Source: Gottfriedia luciferensis
Lineage (GTDB): Bacteria; Bacillota; Bacilli; Bacillales; Bacillaceae_G
NCBI RefSeq assembly: GCF_001712755.1
Contig: NZ_MDKC01000013.1
Location: 124,001 to 188,000, forward strand
Length of the DNA: 64,000 nucleotides
Direction: 5' to 3'
In this document: piece by piece, positions 42,426 to 54,304 of the stretch
Layout of the letters: every line of letters begins with the position of its first letter
How positions within the stretch are numbered: position 1 is the stretch's first letter
The notes under the pieces: generated by a model
What the model saw: the letters and a program-made list of their open reading frames with translations, nothing else
Databases searched by the model: none
What the model was told of the DNA's origin: nothing
Translations under genes and position numbers: made by a program

Positions 42426-44534
42426 ATGAATCATGCACTTTTGTATTTGAACGCACTAGGGTTTGTGGCAATTACAGTTTATGCAATTTATTTATTCGTT
42501 TACCTGATTCAAACAAGACTTGCCTACATTAAATTAGGTAAAAAAGAAGAATTTGAAAGAAATTTGAAAGAACGTTTTCAAAAAATTTGGGTCAATGTTT
42601 TTGGACAAAAAAAGCTATTAAAGGATAAGAAAAGTGGATTTATTCATTTGTTATTCTTTTATGGATTCATTTTAGTTCAAGCAGGAGCTTTAGACTTTAT
42701 TATAAGAGGTCTTGTTCCTAGCGCACATTTACCTCTTGGACCTTTATATGGTGCATTTACATTTTTTGAAGAAATCATTGCGTTACTTATATTGGTGGCA
42801 GTTGTTTGGGCCTTCCATAGACGATATATTGAGAAGTTAGTTCGACTAAAAAGAGGTTGGAAAAGCGGTTTAGTTCTTATTTTTATTGGTTTATTAATGT
42901 TATCAACGCTTTTTGGTAATGGTGTGGGAATCATTTGGCATGGTGAAGCAACAAGCTTTCATGAACCAATCGCATCATTAATTGCAACAGTTTTTAACGG
43001 TATTAGTAAGCCTTTATCAATTTCATTATTTTATGTTGCGTGGTGGACTCACTTAATTTCACTTTTAACGTTCTTAGTATATGTACCTCAATCAAAACAC
43101 GCACATTTACTTGCTGGTCCAGCAAACGTGTATTTTAATCGTTTAACGAAAGCAGGAAAATTAGAAAAAATAGATTTTGAAGATGAAACACAAGAAACAT
43201 TTGGTGTTGGAAAAATCAGCGACTTCCGTCAATCACAATTAATTGATTTATATGCTTGTGTAGAATGTGGTCGTTGTACTAATGTATGTCCAGCTACTGC
43301 AACTGGAAAAATGCTGTCACCGATGGATTTAATTTTAAAACTCCGTGATCATTTAACTGAAACAGGGGCTGTTGTAACATCTCGTGCACCTTGGGTTCCA
43401 ACAGTTGCATTTTCTAAAACAAAAGGAAATCAATTAGCATTTGCTTCACAAGGAAAACAAGAATCAGCAGCAACATTGGAATATAGTCCAAGTTTAATTG
43501 GTGATGTAATTACTGAGGAAGAGATTTGGGCATGTACAACTTGTCGTAATTGTGAAGATCAATGTCCTGTAATGAATGAGCATGTTGAAAAGGTAATTGA
43601 TTTACGTCGTTATTTAGTTTTAACGGAAGGTAAGATGCAACCAGATGCTCAACGTGCAATGACAAATATCGAACGTCAAGGAAACCCATGGGGATTAAAT
43701 CGTAAAGACCGTGAAAACTGGAGAGAACTTGATGAAAGTATCCATATCCCAACAGTAAAAGAAGCTCAGAAAGCTGGAGAAGAAATTGAGTACTTATTCT
43801 GGGTTGGTGCAATGGGTTCATATGATAACCGTAGCCAGAAAATCGCATTAGCATTTGCGAAACTAATGAATGAAGCTGGAATTAAGTTTGCAATTTTAGG
43901 TAATAAGGAGAAAAATTCTGGTGATACACCTAGACGATTAGGTCAAGAATTCTTATTCCAAGAGTTAGCAAGTAATAATATCGCAGAAATTGAAAAATCG
44001 GGAGTAAGCAAATTAGTAACAATTGACCCGCATGCTTATAACACATTTAAAAATGAATATCCTGATTTTGGTTTATCAATAGAAGTTTATCATCATACAG
44101 AATTATTATCTCAATTGGTTAAAGAGGGTAAGTTAAAACCGGTTCATCAAGTTAATGAAGTGATTACTTACCACGATTCATGTTATTTAGGTCGATACAA
44201 TGAAGTTTATGAAGCTCCTAGGGATATTCTTCGTGCAATTCCTGGTGTCAAACTAGTTGAAATGGAGCGTAAGCGCGAAACAGGTATGTGCTGTGGAGCG
44301 GGTGGAGGATTAATGTGGATGGAAGAGCATGTTGGTAATCGTATTAATGTAACACGTACTGAACAAGCACTTGCAGTTAGTCCAAATGTAATTGGAACAG
44401 GTTGCCCTTATTGCTTAACAATGCTATCAGATGGAACAAAAGCAAAAGAAGTCGAAGAAAATGTTAAAACACTAGATATAGCAGAGCTTTTAGAGTTATC
44501 GATTTTTGGTGACAAACAAAACCAAGCTTCATAA
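42426..44534 (+). CDS. fadF: Fatty-acid oxidation iron-sulfur oxidoreductase FadF
   Basis: A 702-residue membrane electron carrier of the HdrD/FadF type, matching B. subtilis YwjF. The N-terminal third has five or six helices of the nitrate-reductase-gamma type (about residues 5-220). Two [4Fe-4S] ferredoxin motifs follow, CVECGRCTNVCP near 280 and CTTCRNCEDQCPV near 370. Two CCG-type domains close the protein, the second with TYHDSCYLGRYN and GMCCGAGGGLMWMEEH. It probably passes electrons from acyl-CoA dehydrogenases and EtfAB to menaquinone. ATG 42426 is chosen after GGGGGAGG; TTG 42408 precedes it. FadR box and cre site upstream. Confidence 0.94.
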   Translation: MNHALLYLNALGFVAITVYAIYLFVYLIQTRLAYIKLGKKEEFERNLKERFQKIWVNVFGQKKLLKDKKSGFIHLLFFYGFILVQAGALDFIIRGLVPSAHLPLGPLYGAFTFFEEIIALLILVAVVWAFHRRYIEKLVRLKRGWKSGLVLIFIGLLMLSTLFGNGVGIIWHGEATSFHEPIASLIATVFNGISKPLSISLFYVAWWTHLISLLTFLVYVPQSKHAHLLAGPANVYFNRLTKAGKLEKIDFEDETQETFGVGKISDFRQSQLIDLYACVECGRCTNVCPATATGKMLSPMDLILKLRDHLTETGAVVTSRAPWVPTVAFSKTKGNQLAFASQGKQESAATLEYSPSLIGDVITEEEIWACTTCRNCEDQCPVMNEHVEKVIDLRRYLVLTEGKMQPDAQRAMTNIERQGNPWGLNRKDRENWRELDESIHIPTVKEAQKAGEEIEYLFWVGAMGSYDNRSQKIALAFAKLMNEAGIKFAILGNKEKNSGDTPRRLGQEFLFQELASNNIAEIEKSGVSKLVTIDPHAYNTFKNEYPDFGLSIEVYHHTELLSQLVKEGKLKPVHQVNEVITYHDSCYLGRYNEVYEAPRDILRAIPGVKLVEMERKRETGMCCGAGGGLMWMEEHVGNRINVTRTEQALAVSPNVIGTGCPYCLTMLSDGTKAKEVEENVKTLDIAELLELSIFGDKQNQAS

Positions 44535-44570
44535 AAGTTCTATAACTTTTCAATCTTCATAAAATACCAA

Positions 44571-44622
44571 TGAAAGGTGTGCAACTTGTACACCTTTCAG
44601 ACTGCCTGTCAGCGTTTTTTTA
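44571..44622 (+). terminator. Probable terminator of fadF
   Basis: TGAAAGGTGT / ACACCTTTCA perfect hairpin; the T7 run comes 14 bases after the stem, so termination may be partial. Confidence 0.55.
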
Positions 44623-44694
44623 TTTGGTGAATTGATTGATTATAGAATTTTATTATAGAGGAGAAATAGATAAAATTTTAAGGGGGAAAATGGG

Positions 44695-45876
44695 ATGAGT
44701 AAAACAGTTATAGTAAGTGCAGTTCGTACACCAATCGGACGTTTTGGAGGCGCCTTAAAGGGCTTTAGTGCTGCTCAGTTAGGTGGTATCGCAATTAAAG
44801 AGACATTGAACCGTGTTAACCATCCATTAGAAATGATTGATGATGTAATAATGGGAACAGTTTTACAAGGTGGACAAGGACAATTACCTTCAAGACAAGC
44901 ACTTCGTAATGCAGGATTACCTTGGGAAACAAGATCAGAGACAATAAATAAAGTATGTGCATCTGGTATGCGTAGCGTTATGCTTTCTGATTTATTGATT
45001 CGTTCTGGTGAAAGTAAACGTATTGTTGCAGGTGGAATGGAATCAATGAGCAATACACCTTATTATCAAACCTCTATAAGATGGGGAAATAAAATGGGGA
45101 ACACAGAATTAAAGGATGGCCTTCTAGTAGATGGCTTAACTTGTTCATTTACTGGAGTTCATATGGGCACATACGGAAGTGAAGTTGCTAAACTTGAAGA
45201 CATATCTCGTGAGCAACAAGATGAGTGGGCACTTCGTAGTCAACAACTTGCGGTTGAATCGATTAAAACAGGTAAATTTGAAGAAGAGATTGTAACGATT
45301 GAGTCAGTTGGCAAAAAAGGAGTCGTAACAAAAATAGAAGTAGACGAGTGTCCAAGGGAAGATACTACTATTGAAAAACTAGCTAAGCTATCTCCAGCAT
45401 TTGATCGCGACGGAACAATCACAGCTGGAAATGCACCTGGATTAAATGACGCAGGTGCGGCACTTTTATTAATGAGTGAGGAAGAAGCAAAACTAAATGG
45501 CTATGTACCTTTAGCTACAATCGTTGCAACAGAATCAATGGCTGTAGAAGCAAAAGACTTTCCTAGAACTCCGGGATATGTCATTCAAAAATTATTACAA
45601 AAAACAAATAAAAAGATATCAGATATTGATTTATTTGAAATTAACGAAGCATTCGCAGCAGTAGTTTTAGCAAGTGCGAAAATTGCGGATATACCTTTAG
45701 AAAAAATAAATGTAAATGGTGGAGCGATTGCTCTAGGACATCCAATTGGAGCAAGTGGTGCAAGAATCATTGTAACCTTAATTAATGCATTAAAAGCACG
45801 AGGCGGAGGCCTTGGAATTGCTGCAATTTGTAGCGGTGGTGGTCAAGGAGACGCAGTCTTAGTAGAGGTACGATAA
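44695..45876 (+). CDS. Acetyl-CoA C-acetyltransferase (thiolase)
   Basis: A 393-residue biosynthetic/degradative thiolase II. The nucleophile is Cys88 in NKVCASGMRSVML; His349 in GGAIALGHPIGASGARI and Cys379 in AICSGGGQGD complete the triad, all in canonical places. It cleaves acetoacetyl-CoA, or ketoacyl-CoA, to acetyl-CoA. B. subtilis has no thiolase at this point between fadF and acdA, so this is a lineage-specific addition that closes a beta-oxidation-like route locally. GGGGG lies eleven bases before ATG. It is separated from fadF by a hairpin and from acdA by 401 bases. Confidence 0.95.
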   Translation: MSKTVIVSAVRTPIGRFGGALKGFSAAQLGGIAIKETLNRVNHPLEMIDDVIMGTVLQGGQGQLPSRQALRNAGLPWETRSETINKVCASGMRSVMLSDLLIRSGESKRIVAGGMESMSNTPYYQTSIRWGNKMGNTELKDGLLVDGLTCSFTGVHMGTYGSEVAKLEDISREQQDEWALRSQQLAVESIKTGKFEEEIVTIESVGKKGVVTKIEVDECPREDTTIEKLAKLSPAFDRDGTITAGNAPGLNDAGAALLLMSEEEAKLNGYVPLATIVATESMAVEAKDFPRTPGYVIQKLLQKTNKKISDIDLFEINEAFAAVVLASAKIADIPLEKINVNGGAIALGHPIGASGARIIVTLINALKARGGGLGIAAICSGGGQGDAVLVEVR

Positions 45877-46277
45877 GAGGGGAAAGCAAGAATAGCAGTG
45901 TATGGAAGAGCAGGAAAGGTGTGGAGGGGAATGTTTCCTTCTATCTAAGTACTGCCTCCCTTAAGCTGTTATTTTTTTGCTTTTCTATTTTTGCGTATTA
46001 ACTTGACCCTGTTTTTCCTTCCTTCCAGACTTAAAAATTTTTCTACAAAAAATAACAGGAATTTTCAGATTTTTGTCTAATATTATACGAAGTAGACTAT
46101 CTTTTTAGTCAAAGTAGAAAATATTTTGTTAACGCTTACAAAAATCGACAAAAACAACATGGCAGTGATAAGGGAGCAATTAAGTTAAGGGGAATAGGAT
46201 ATAAAATAATTATCTTTAATTACAACCTTTCATTTGATTGTGATACTTGTCCTAGCAAAAATCGGGGGAAATGATCT
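45877..46277. other. Intergenic region between the thiolase gene and acdA
   Basis: 401 bases without a gene. The left part can fold as a long imperfect hairpin (AAAGCAAGAATAGCAG about 45887-45902 with CTGTTATTTTTTTGCTTT about 45965-45982), a likely thiolase terminator. A perfect cre core lies at 46127-46140. The acdA ribosome site GGGGG is at the right end. Confidence 0.6.
46127..46140 (-). promoter_or_regulatory. cre (CcpA) site upstream of acdA
   Basis: TGTTAACGCTTACA, on the minus strand TGTAAGCGTTAACA, matches the cre consensus at every defined position. It lies 138 bases before acdA and predicts carbon catabolite repression of the acyl-CoA catabolic genes. Confidence 0.8.
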
Positions 46278-47408
46278 ATGCAATTTCGTTTAAGTGAAGA
46301 ACATGAAATGATTCGTAAAATGGTAAGAGATTTTGCTAGAAATGAGGTTGCTCCGTCAGCTGCTGAGCGTGATGAGCATGAAAAATTTGATCGTTCAATT
46401 TTTGATCAAATGGCTGAGTTGGGATTAACAGGAATTCCATTCCCAGAGGAATATGGTGGAATCGGCAGTGATTATTTAGCTTACGTTATCGCTGTTGAAG
46501 AGCTTTCTCGGGTTTGTGCTTCAACAGGTGTAACGTTATCAGCCCACACTTCATTAGCTAGTTGGCCGATATATAAGTTTGGTACTGAAGAACAAAAACA
46601 AAAATTCTTAAAACCGTTAGCACAAGGAACAAAAATCGGTGCTTATGGATTAACTGAACCAGGATCTGGGTCAGATGCTGGTGGTATGAGAACGACTGCT
46701 AGAAAAGAAGGAAACGAATATATATTAAATGGTTCAAAAATATTTATTACAAACGGTGGAGAAGCGGAAATTTACGTAGTATTTGCTGTGACAGATCCTA
46801 CAAATAAACACGGAGTTTCTGCATTTATCGTTGAAAGTGATACACCAGGTTTTTCAGTTGGTAAGAAAGAAAGTAAATTAGGTATTCGTTCATCGCCGAC
46901 AACTGAAATTATCTTTGAAGAATGCCGCATCCCAGCTGAAAACTTATTAGGTGAAGAAGGTAAAGGATTTAAAGTTGCGATGCAAACGCTTGATGGTGGT
47001 AGAAATGGAATCGCTGCTCAAGCAGTAGGTATTGCACAAGGTGCTTTAGATGCTTCAGTTGATTACGCTAAAGAGCGTGTTCAATTTGGCAAACCAATTA
47101 TTGCTCAGCAAGGTGTCTCATTTAAACTTGCTGATATGGCTACAAGTATCGAAGCTTCTCGTCTATTAACTTATCAAGCTGCTTGGTTAGAATCTAATGG
47201 ACTTCCATATGGTAAGGAATCTGCTATGTCTAAATTACTAGCAGGAGATACTGCGATGAAGGTTACAACAGAGGCAGTACAAGTTTTCGGTGGCTATGGA
47301 TATACAAAGGATTATCCAGTGGAACGCTTTATGAGAGATGCTAAAATAACTCAAATCTATGAAGGAACACAAGAAATTCAAAGACTAGTAATCTCAAGAA
47401 TGCTATAA
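46278..47408 (+). CDS. acdA: Short-chain acyl-CoA dehydrogenase
   Basis: A 376-residue FAD-dependent acyl-CoA dehydrogenase. Typical stretches are [34 protein letters not shown] (flavin contact) and [18 protein letters not shown]. Catalytic Glu362 sits in [16 protein letters not shown] at the C-terminal end, the position of short/branched-chain enzymes. Electrons would go through ETF to FadF. B. subtilis acdA is adjacent to fadF and rpoE; here a thiolase and icmF have been added on each side. A perfect cre site lies upstream; icmF follows 127 bases downstream, probably in the same transcript. Confidence 0.95.
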   Translation: MQFRLSEEHEMIRKMVRDFARNEVAPSAAERDEHEKFDRSIFDQMAELGLTGIPFPEEYGGIGSDYLAYVIAVEELSRVCASTGVTLSAHTSLASWPIYKFGTEEQKQKFLKPLAQGTKIGAYGLTEPGSGSDAGGMRTTARKEGNEYILNGSKIFITNGGEAEIYVVFAVTDPTNKHGVSAFIVESDTPGFSVGKKESKLGIRSSPTTEIIFEECRIPAENLLGEEGKGFKVAMQTLDGGRNGIAAQAVGIAQGALDASVDYAKERVQFGKPIIAQQGVSFKLADMATSIEASRLLTYQAAWLESNGLPYGKESAMSKLLAGDTAMKVTTEAVQVFGGYGYTKDYPVERFMRDAKITQIYEGTQEIQRLVISRML

Positions 47409-47535
47409 AAAATAATATTATTCTTCTTTTCGCATTACGAAAGATTAGGATCGCTTGGTACAAGGAATATGGATAGCCCTTTACCAAGTTTTCTTTTACA
47501 AAAAAAGGCAATTATATTTCTGGGGGATGATTAGT

Positions 47536-50500
47536 ATGGTAGAAAAGTATCAAGCTAAGCACAAGATTCGTTTCGTTACTGCATCAAGCTTATTTGATGG
47601 CCATGACGTGTCAATCAATATGATTAGAAGATTATTGCAAGAAAATGGAGTTGAAGTAATTCATTTAGGCCATAACCGCTCTGTTGAAGAAATTATTAAC
47701 GCAGCAATTCAAGAGGATGTACAAGGTATTTCAATTTCTTCCTACCAAGGTGGACATATGGAGTACTTTAAATATATGTACGATTTGCTTCAAGAAAGAG
47801 GCGCTTCTCACATCAAGTTATTTGGTGGAGGTGGTGGCGTAATTCTACCTAAGGAGCAAGAGGAGTTAGAAGCATACGGAATCACTAAAATCTATTCACC
47901 TGAAGATGGCCGTATAATGGGTCTTCAAGGGATGATTAATCATATGTTACAAAGCACAGATTTTCTTCCACCTTTGAAGGACTTAGAAAACGTTCAAAAA
48001 CTATCTGCTACAAATCATAAAGAAATTGCTAGATTTATTACTTTAGCTGAAAATAAAGGTTCTCTAGATTCAAGCTTAGAGATGGCCGCAACATTAGAAA
48101 AATCAGAAACTGATAAAAGTGTAGTAATTGGTATGACTGGTACTGGTGGAGCGGGTAAGAGTTCATTAACAGATGAGCTAGTACGCCGTTTTATTCAAGA
48201 GTTTCCAGAAAAAACAATCGGTATTGTTTCAATTGACCCAACAAAACGTAAAACAGGTGGGGCACTATTAGGTGATCGTATTCGTATGAATTCAATCCAT
48301 CATCCAAATGTGTATATGAGAAGTTTAGCTACTCGAGATAGTCAATCTGAAATCTCAAATGCATTAGAGGATACGATTTCAATCTTAAAATCAGCTGACT
48401 TTGACGTTATTTTTGTTGAGACAAGTGGTATAGGTCAAGGTGATGCTGCAATTACGCAGTACAGTGATATTCATCTGTACGTTATGACAAGTGAATTTGG
48501 AGCACCTTCGCAATTAGAAAAAATTGATATGATTGACTTTGCAGACTTGATTGCAATTAATAAATTTGAACGTCAAGGCTCAGAAGATGCATTACGTCTT
48601 GTTCAAAAACAATATCAACGTAGTCGTCATCTTTTCCATGATGATATCGCTACAATGCCTGTATATGGAACAATAGCTAGCCAGTTCAACGATGCAGGAA
48701 CTAATAATTTATTTTTAGCTTTAACAAAATCAATTGAAAAACACACTACAAATGAGTGGAATACGACATATATTAAGCCGGGTAATGTTGAGAAACAACA
48801 TGTCATTATTCCAAGTAATCGTCGTTTTTATTTAAGAGAAATTGCAGAAACTGTAAGAAACTATCACGAAAACACTGAAGTTGAGGCAGCAAAAGCTTCA
48901 AAGCTTTATCAAATTGAAGGAACACTGTCTGAAATAGAGTCACAAAATATTGAAGATGCAAAACATACATTAGTAGATTTGAAAAATAAATTTGAAGAAT
49001 CTCTTGCTCCATCTACAAAACAAGCACTAAATCATTTTAAATTGATTAAAGAAGCATATTCACAAGATCAACTAATTCAAAAAATTAGAGATAAAGAAAT
49101 TAAAGTTGAGTTAACAACTACAACTTTATCGGGCACAAAAATACCGAAAGTATCTGTACCTACTTATCGAGATTATGGAGATTTATTAAGATGGGTAGCA
49201 AAAGAAAACGTACCTGGATATTACCCATTTACAGCTGGAGTGTTCCCATTCAAGCGTCAAGATGAAGATCCAAAGAGACAATTTGCTGGTGAGGGGCCTC
49301 CAAGTAGAACGAATAAACGATTCCACTATCTATGTGAGAATGACCCAGCTAAACGTTTAAGTACAGCATTTGATTCAGTAACTCTATACGGAGAAGACCC
49401 AGCAATCCGTCCTGATATTTTTGGGAAAATTGGTGAGAGTGGAGTTAATGTATGTACTTTAGATAATATGATTGAGCTTTATAATGGTTTTGATTTATGT
49501 AGTCCTTCAACATCTGTTTCTATGACAATTAATGGTCCAGCACCAATTATTTTAGCTATGTTTTTAAATACTGCTATCCATCAACAAGTTGAAATAAAAG
49601 AAAAAGAATTAGGTCGTATTTTAACAGTTGAAGAATTTACAGAAATAAAGCGAGTAACTTTACAAAAAGTTCGTGGTACTGTTCAAGCTGACATTTTAAA
49701 AGAGGATCAAGGTCAAAATACATGTATTTTCTCAACAGAATTCGCTTTAAAAATGATGGGCGATATACAACAGTATTTTATTGATAATAGTGTTCGTAAT
49801 TATTATTCGGTTTCAATTTCTGGATATCATATTGCTGAAGCTGGAGCAAATCCTATTTCACAACTTGCATTCACTTTATCAAATGGATTCACTTACGTTG
49901 AATATTATTTAAGTCGAGGCATGAAAATTGATGATTTTGCCCATAATTTATCATTCTTCTTTAGTAATGGGCTTGATGCTGAGTATTCTGTAATCGGACG
50001 TGTAGCGAGAAGAATTTGGGCTGTTACGATGAAAGAAAAATATGGTGCATCTGAACGTAGCCAAAAACTTAAATACCATGTTCAAACATCAGGTCGCTCA
50101 TTACATGCTCAAGAGATGGCGTTTAATGATATACGTACAACTTTACAAGCATTACTGGCTTTATACGATAACTGTAACTCACTTCATACGAATGCATATG
50201 ATGAAGCTGTTACAACTCCTACTGAGGAATCTGTACGTCGAGCAATGGCGATTCAGCTTATTATTCAAAAAGAAAATGGTCTATCAAAAAATGAAAATCC
50301 AATCCAAGGATCATTTATCATTGAGCAGTTAACAGACTTAGTAGAAGAAGCAGTCTTAAAAGAGTTTGAGAGAATCAGTGACCGTGGTGGCGTATTAGGT
50401 GCGATGGAGCTTCAATATCAACGTGGCAAAATTCAAGAAGAATCACTTTATTATGAAACACTTAAACATAATGGTGAACTTCCAATTATAGGAGTAAACT

Positions 50501-50775
50501 CTTATATCAATCCTAACGAACAAATGGAATCAATTAATACGATGGAAATCGCTAGATCAAGCTACGAAGAAAAACAATCGCAAATTGATCATGTAGAACA
50601 ATTCCAAGTGAAACATAAATCAGAAGCACAGGTTGCTTTAGAACAATTAAAACAAGTTGCTCGTCAAAATGGCAATTTATTCGAAGAGCTAATGAATACT
50701 GTTCGCGTTGCTAGTTTAGGACAAATCACTCAAGCATTATATGAAGTAGGCGGACAATACCGTAGAAATATGTAA
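47536..50775 (+). CDS. icmF: Fused isobutyryl-CoA mutase IcmF
   Basis: A 1079-residue adenosylcobalamin enzyme that interconverts isobutyryl-CoA and butyryl-CoA. Three parts are fused: an N-terminal B12-binding domain (residues 5-140) with [22 protein letters not shown] and FGGGGGV; a MeaI-type GTPase chaperone with P-loop [16 protein letters not shown] near residue 200 and [13 protein letters not shown]; and the large mutase TIM barrel from about 560 (YTAGVFP-like [39 protein letters not shown]). ATG 47536 follows GGGGGAT at seven bases; the earlier GTG 47455 has none. Together with acdA and FadF it suggests valine or branched-acid catabolism. Confidence 0.96.
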   Translation: MVEKYQAKHKIRFVTASSLFDGHDVSINMIRRLLQENGVEVIHLGHNRSVEEIINAAIQEDVQGISISSYQGGHMEYFKYMYDLLQERGASHIKLFGGGGGVILPKEQEELEAYGITKIYSPEDGRIMGLQGMINHMLQSTDFLPPLKDLENVQKLSATNHKEIARFITLAENKGSLDSSLEMAATLEKSETDKSVVIGMTGTGGAGKSSLTDELVRRFIQEFPEKTIGIVSIDPTKRKTGGALLGDRIRMNSIHHPNVYMRSLATRDSQSEISNALEDTISILKSADFDVIFVETSGIGQGDAAITQYSDIHLYVMTSEFGAPSQLEKIDMIDFADLIAINKFERQGSEDALRLVQKQYQRSRHLFHDDIATMPVYGTIASQFNDAGTNNLFLALTKSIEKHTTNEWNTTYIKPGNVEKQHVIIPSNRRFYLREIAETVRNYHENTEVEAAKASKLYQIEGTLSEIESQNIEDAKHTLVDLKNKFEESLAPSTKQALNHFKLIKEAYSQDQLIQKIRDKEIKVELTTTTLSGTKIPKVSVPTYRDYGDLLRWVAKENVPGYYPFTAGVFPFKRQDEDPKRQFAGEGPPSRTNKRFHYLCENDPAKRLSTAFDSVTLYGEDPAIRPDIFGKIGESGVNVCTLDNMIELYNGFDLCSPSTSVSMTINGPAPIILAMFLNTAIHQQVEIKEKELGRILTVEEFTEIKRVTLQKVRGTVQADILKEDQGQNTCIFSTEFALKMMGDIQQYFIDNSVRNYYSVSISGYHIAEAGANPISQLAFTLSNGFTYVEYYLSRGMKIDDFAHNLSFFFSNGLDAEYSVIGRVARRIWAVTMKEKYGASERSQKLKYHVQTSGRSLHAQEMAFNDIRTTLQALLALYDNCNSLHTNAYDEAVTTPTEESVRRAMAIQLIIQKENGLSKNENPIQGSFIIEQLTDLVEEAVLKEFERISDRGGVLGAMELQYQRGKIQEESLYYETLKHNGELPIIGVNSYINPNEQMESINTMEIARSSYEEKQSQIDHVEQFQVKHKSEAQVALEQLKQVARQNGNLFEELMNTVRVASLGQITQALYEVGGQYRRNM

Positions 50776-50842
50776 AAAAGAATTGTGAAAGCCGGTTGTC
50801 CTGCTTTAAGACAGCATAAGTGGCATGTGACTGGAGTTAGGT

Positions 50843-50879
50843 AGAATGGGCGTCTTTTAGACGCTCATTTTACTATTTT
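50843..50879 (+). terminator. Terminator of icmF
   Basis: AATGGGCGTCT / AGACGCTCATT stem (two wobbles) followed by TTTACTATTTT. Confidence 0.75.
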
Positions 50880-51042
50880 CGCAAAAAATTAGTCTAATAT
50901 TGAAAAATATAGACAAGGTGCTAGCATATTTAACTTAGTTTTGTTTATAATGAAAGATATGTATTTTATAGCTAACTAGTAAAATTTATACATAATGTTA
51001 TTAAATTATGGTGAAAATATTATTTTTAAAGGAGTGCTTACC

Positions 51043-51591
51043 TTGAGTTTAAAGCAATACTCGGAAGAGCAATTAAAAGAATTATCGCTTATTGAATTAG
51101 CATATGAACTTTTTTCTGAAACAAAGGAACCTATTTCTTTTTACGATTTAGTTGACCAAATGGCAACAGTTTTAGGTGTAACTAGAGAGGCACTATTAGA
51201 AAAACTTCCTCAATTTTATACAGAATTAAATATTGATGGCCGTTTCGTATGTTTAGGTGAAAATCGCTGGGGATTACGTGCTTGGTATCCATACGATCAA
51301 GCAGAAGAAGAAGTATTACCTGTTGCAAAACCTAAGAAGAAACGTAAACAATTAGAAGAAGAAGATGAGTTCGAAGATTATGACGCATCTGAAGAAGATG
51401 ATTTTGAAGAGGAAGAACTTGAATTAGACGAGTTAGATGAAGATCTAGTTGATGATGATGAAACTGATGAGTTTGATGACGAAGAAATCGATGAAGATGA
51501 TGAAGATCTTGAAATAGATGATGAAGATTTAGAGCTAGAAGATGAAGAAGAAGAAGAATTAGATGAATTTGAAGAGGAAGAAGAACGATAA
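51043..51591 (+). CDS. rpoE: RNA polymerase delta subunit
   Basis: The delta subunit of Firmicute RNA polymerase, 182 residues. The folded N-terminal HARE/winged-helix domain (residues 1-90) contains LSLIELAYELFSETKEPISFYDLVDQ and FVCLGENRWGLRAWYPYDQ. A lysine tract KPKKKRKQ then leads to a disordered tail of almost only Asp, Glu and Leu (about 103-182). Delta displaces weakly held nucleic acid and tunes promoter selectivity. The TTG start at 51043 is preceded by AAAGGAGTG at six bases. pyrG follows with its own promoter. Confidence 0.96.
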   Translation: MSLKQYSEEQLKELSLIELAYELFSETKEPISFYDLVDQMATVLGVTREALLEKLPQFYTELNIDGRFVCLGENRWGLRAWYPYDQAEEEVLPVAKPKKKRKQLEEEDEFEDYDASEEDDFEEEELELDELDEDLVDDDETDEFDDEEIDEDDEDLEIDDEDLELEDEEEEELDEFEEEEER

Positions 51592-51595
51592 GTTC

Positions 51596-51637
51596 TTGAC
51601 TTTTAAGTACTGAATGAGTAGAATTCTTATTGGGCTC
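51596..51637 (+). promoter_or_regulatory. pyrG promoter with GGGCTC initially transcribed sequence
   Basis: -35 TTGACT (51596-51601), 17-base spacer, -10 TAGAAT (51619-51624), seven bases, then GGGCTC (51632-51637) as predicted first transcribed bases. In B. subtilis pyrG this start supports repeated G addition when CTP is scarce. Confidence 0.85.
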
Positions 51638-51661
51638 TTTAAAAAGAACGAAATATATTTT

Positions 51662-51701
51662 GACGCTCCCTATTTTAAATAGGGGGCGTCTTTGTTTTTT
51701 T
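51662..51701 (+). terminator. pyrG leader attenuator
   Basis: GACGCTCCCTAT / ATAGGGGGCGTC stem (one mismatched or wobble pair), then TTTGTTTTTTT. The left arm contains CTCCC, able to pair with extra G residues added at the RNA 5' end, which would prevent the terminator. It lies 205 bases before pyrG; the rest of the leader (51702-51905) shows no other strong element. Confidence 0.85.
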
Positions 51702-51872
51702 ACAAATACTTAATGTAATAAAACAATAAATGAAATGTTTGCTTTCGATTCAAATGTTAAAAATTTGCATGAAAAAACCCAATTTTGGATGACAATAAAG
51801 CATGCATACAAAATGTTATTAAATAATTTTTTATAAAGGATTAGCTTTGTAATTTCTTGTAAGGAAAAATAA

Positions 51873-53507
<1,635 letters not shown>

Positions 53508-53515
53508 GAAAATAA

Positions 53516-53558
53516 AAAACACCCAACAGGATTTTATTAAAATCCTGTTGGGTGTTTT
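53516..53558. terminator. Terminator between pyrG and ywjG
   Basis: AAAACACCCAACAGGATTTTA / TAAAATCCTGTTGGGTGTTTT, a 20-bp class perfect stem with T5; usable in both directions. Confidence 0.95.
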
Positions 53559-53578
53559 TGTTATTTTAGAATTGTTTT

Positions 53579-54103
53579 TCAGTCGAAATCTGATAGGATT
53601 TCACTCATTGTAAGTAGTAGGCAGTGATAAATAAATAATCCTGTAAGTAGGGTAGGTAAACAGATTCGGTCTCCCTCGTCAGTTGGAACAAGCTTTCTTG
53701 TTAATTCATAGTTAATAAATACATCAGCTAGTTCTGATAAATGGTCTTCACCATTGATCGTAGTAGAGACGATTACTAATCCAACGTTTGATTCTAATAG
53801 TTTATTAGCAAGAAGAATAGCTTCTTGATCATCCGTCTGTCTTGTAAATAAAAGTACTCGATCTACTGGGGATAATGGCTGGATTTCGCCGTTAATCAAC
53901 AAAGGTTTAATTGAGTCGTTTTGTTCTGCTCCATCAGTTATTTCTGAAACAATACCAGCAAATTCTTTTGTGCCATGTACATAAACGCATCCTTCGCCTA
54001 TAACTGCCTGTGCTAGGAAACGTGAAGCATCTTCAAATACTTCCTCTTGTTTAACTATTTTTTGAAAAACCCCATTCAATTGTGTCGAAAAAATTTTTAA
54101 CAT
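53579..54103 (-). CDS. ywjG: DUF2529 family protein YwjG
   Basis: A 174-residue protein of the DUF2529/YwjG family, which has a SIS-like (sugar isomerase) fold by family annotation. Landmarks are MLKIFSTQLNGVFQKIVKQEE at the start, GCVYVHGTKEFAGIVSEITDG, VDRVLLFTRQTDD and LANKLLESNVGLVIVSTTI. The role is unknown. ATG 54103 is used, nine bases after GAGGGAG; an earlier start at 54142 adds thirteen residues. It sits between pyrG and spo0F on the minus strand, divergent from spo0F, as in B. subtilis. Confidence 0.88.
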   Translation of the reverse strand: MLKIFSTQLNGVFQKIVKQEEVFEDASRFLAQAVIGEGCVYVHGTKEFAGIVSEITDGAEQNDSIKPLLINGEIQPLSPVDRVLLFTRQTDDQEAILLANKLLESNVGLVIVSTTINGEDHLSELADVFINYELTRKLVPTDEGDRICLPTLLTGLFIYHCLLLTMSEILSDFD

Positions 54104-54210
54104 TAAATAATACTCCCTCTTATAAAAGTATGGTCTAACCATTATACTGTAATTTAGATAGATACAAAAAAAATTAAAAAAGTAATTTTTTGTAAATTTT
54201 TCAAACTAAT

Positions 54211-54239
54211 GCAGGAAAAAAGGTTTTTAAGTAGAATGT
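54211..54239 (+). promoter_or_regulatory. SigH promoter of spo0F
   Basis: GCAGGAAAA (54211-54219), an 11-base spacer and GTAGAATGT (54231-54239) match the SigH consensus RNAGGAWWW-N11/12-RNNGAATWW except one base. B. subtilis spo0F also has a SigH promoter. Confidence 0.75.
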
Positions 54240-54304
54240 AAAAATTTAGGGGAATTTGTATTTTTTTAAGCAAGGTTATCTGGTTTAGAAAGGTGGTACT
54301 ATTT

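Noticed and set aside
54083-54089. Spo0A box TGTCGAA upstream of spo0F
   Set aside because: The 7-mer lies inside the ywjG coding region about 125 bases before the SigH promoter and has no second box; too weak to claim.
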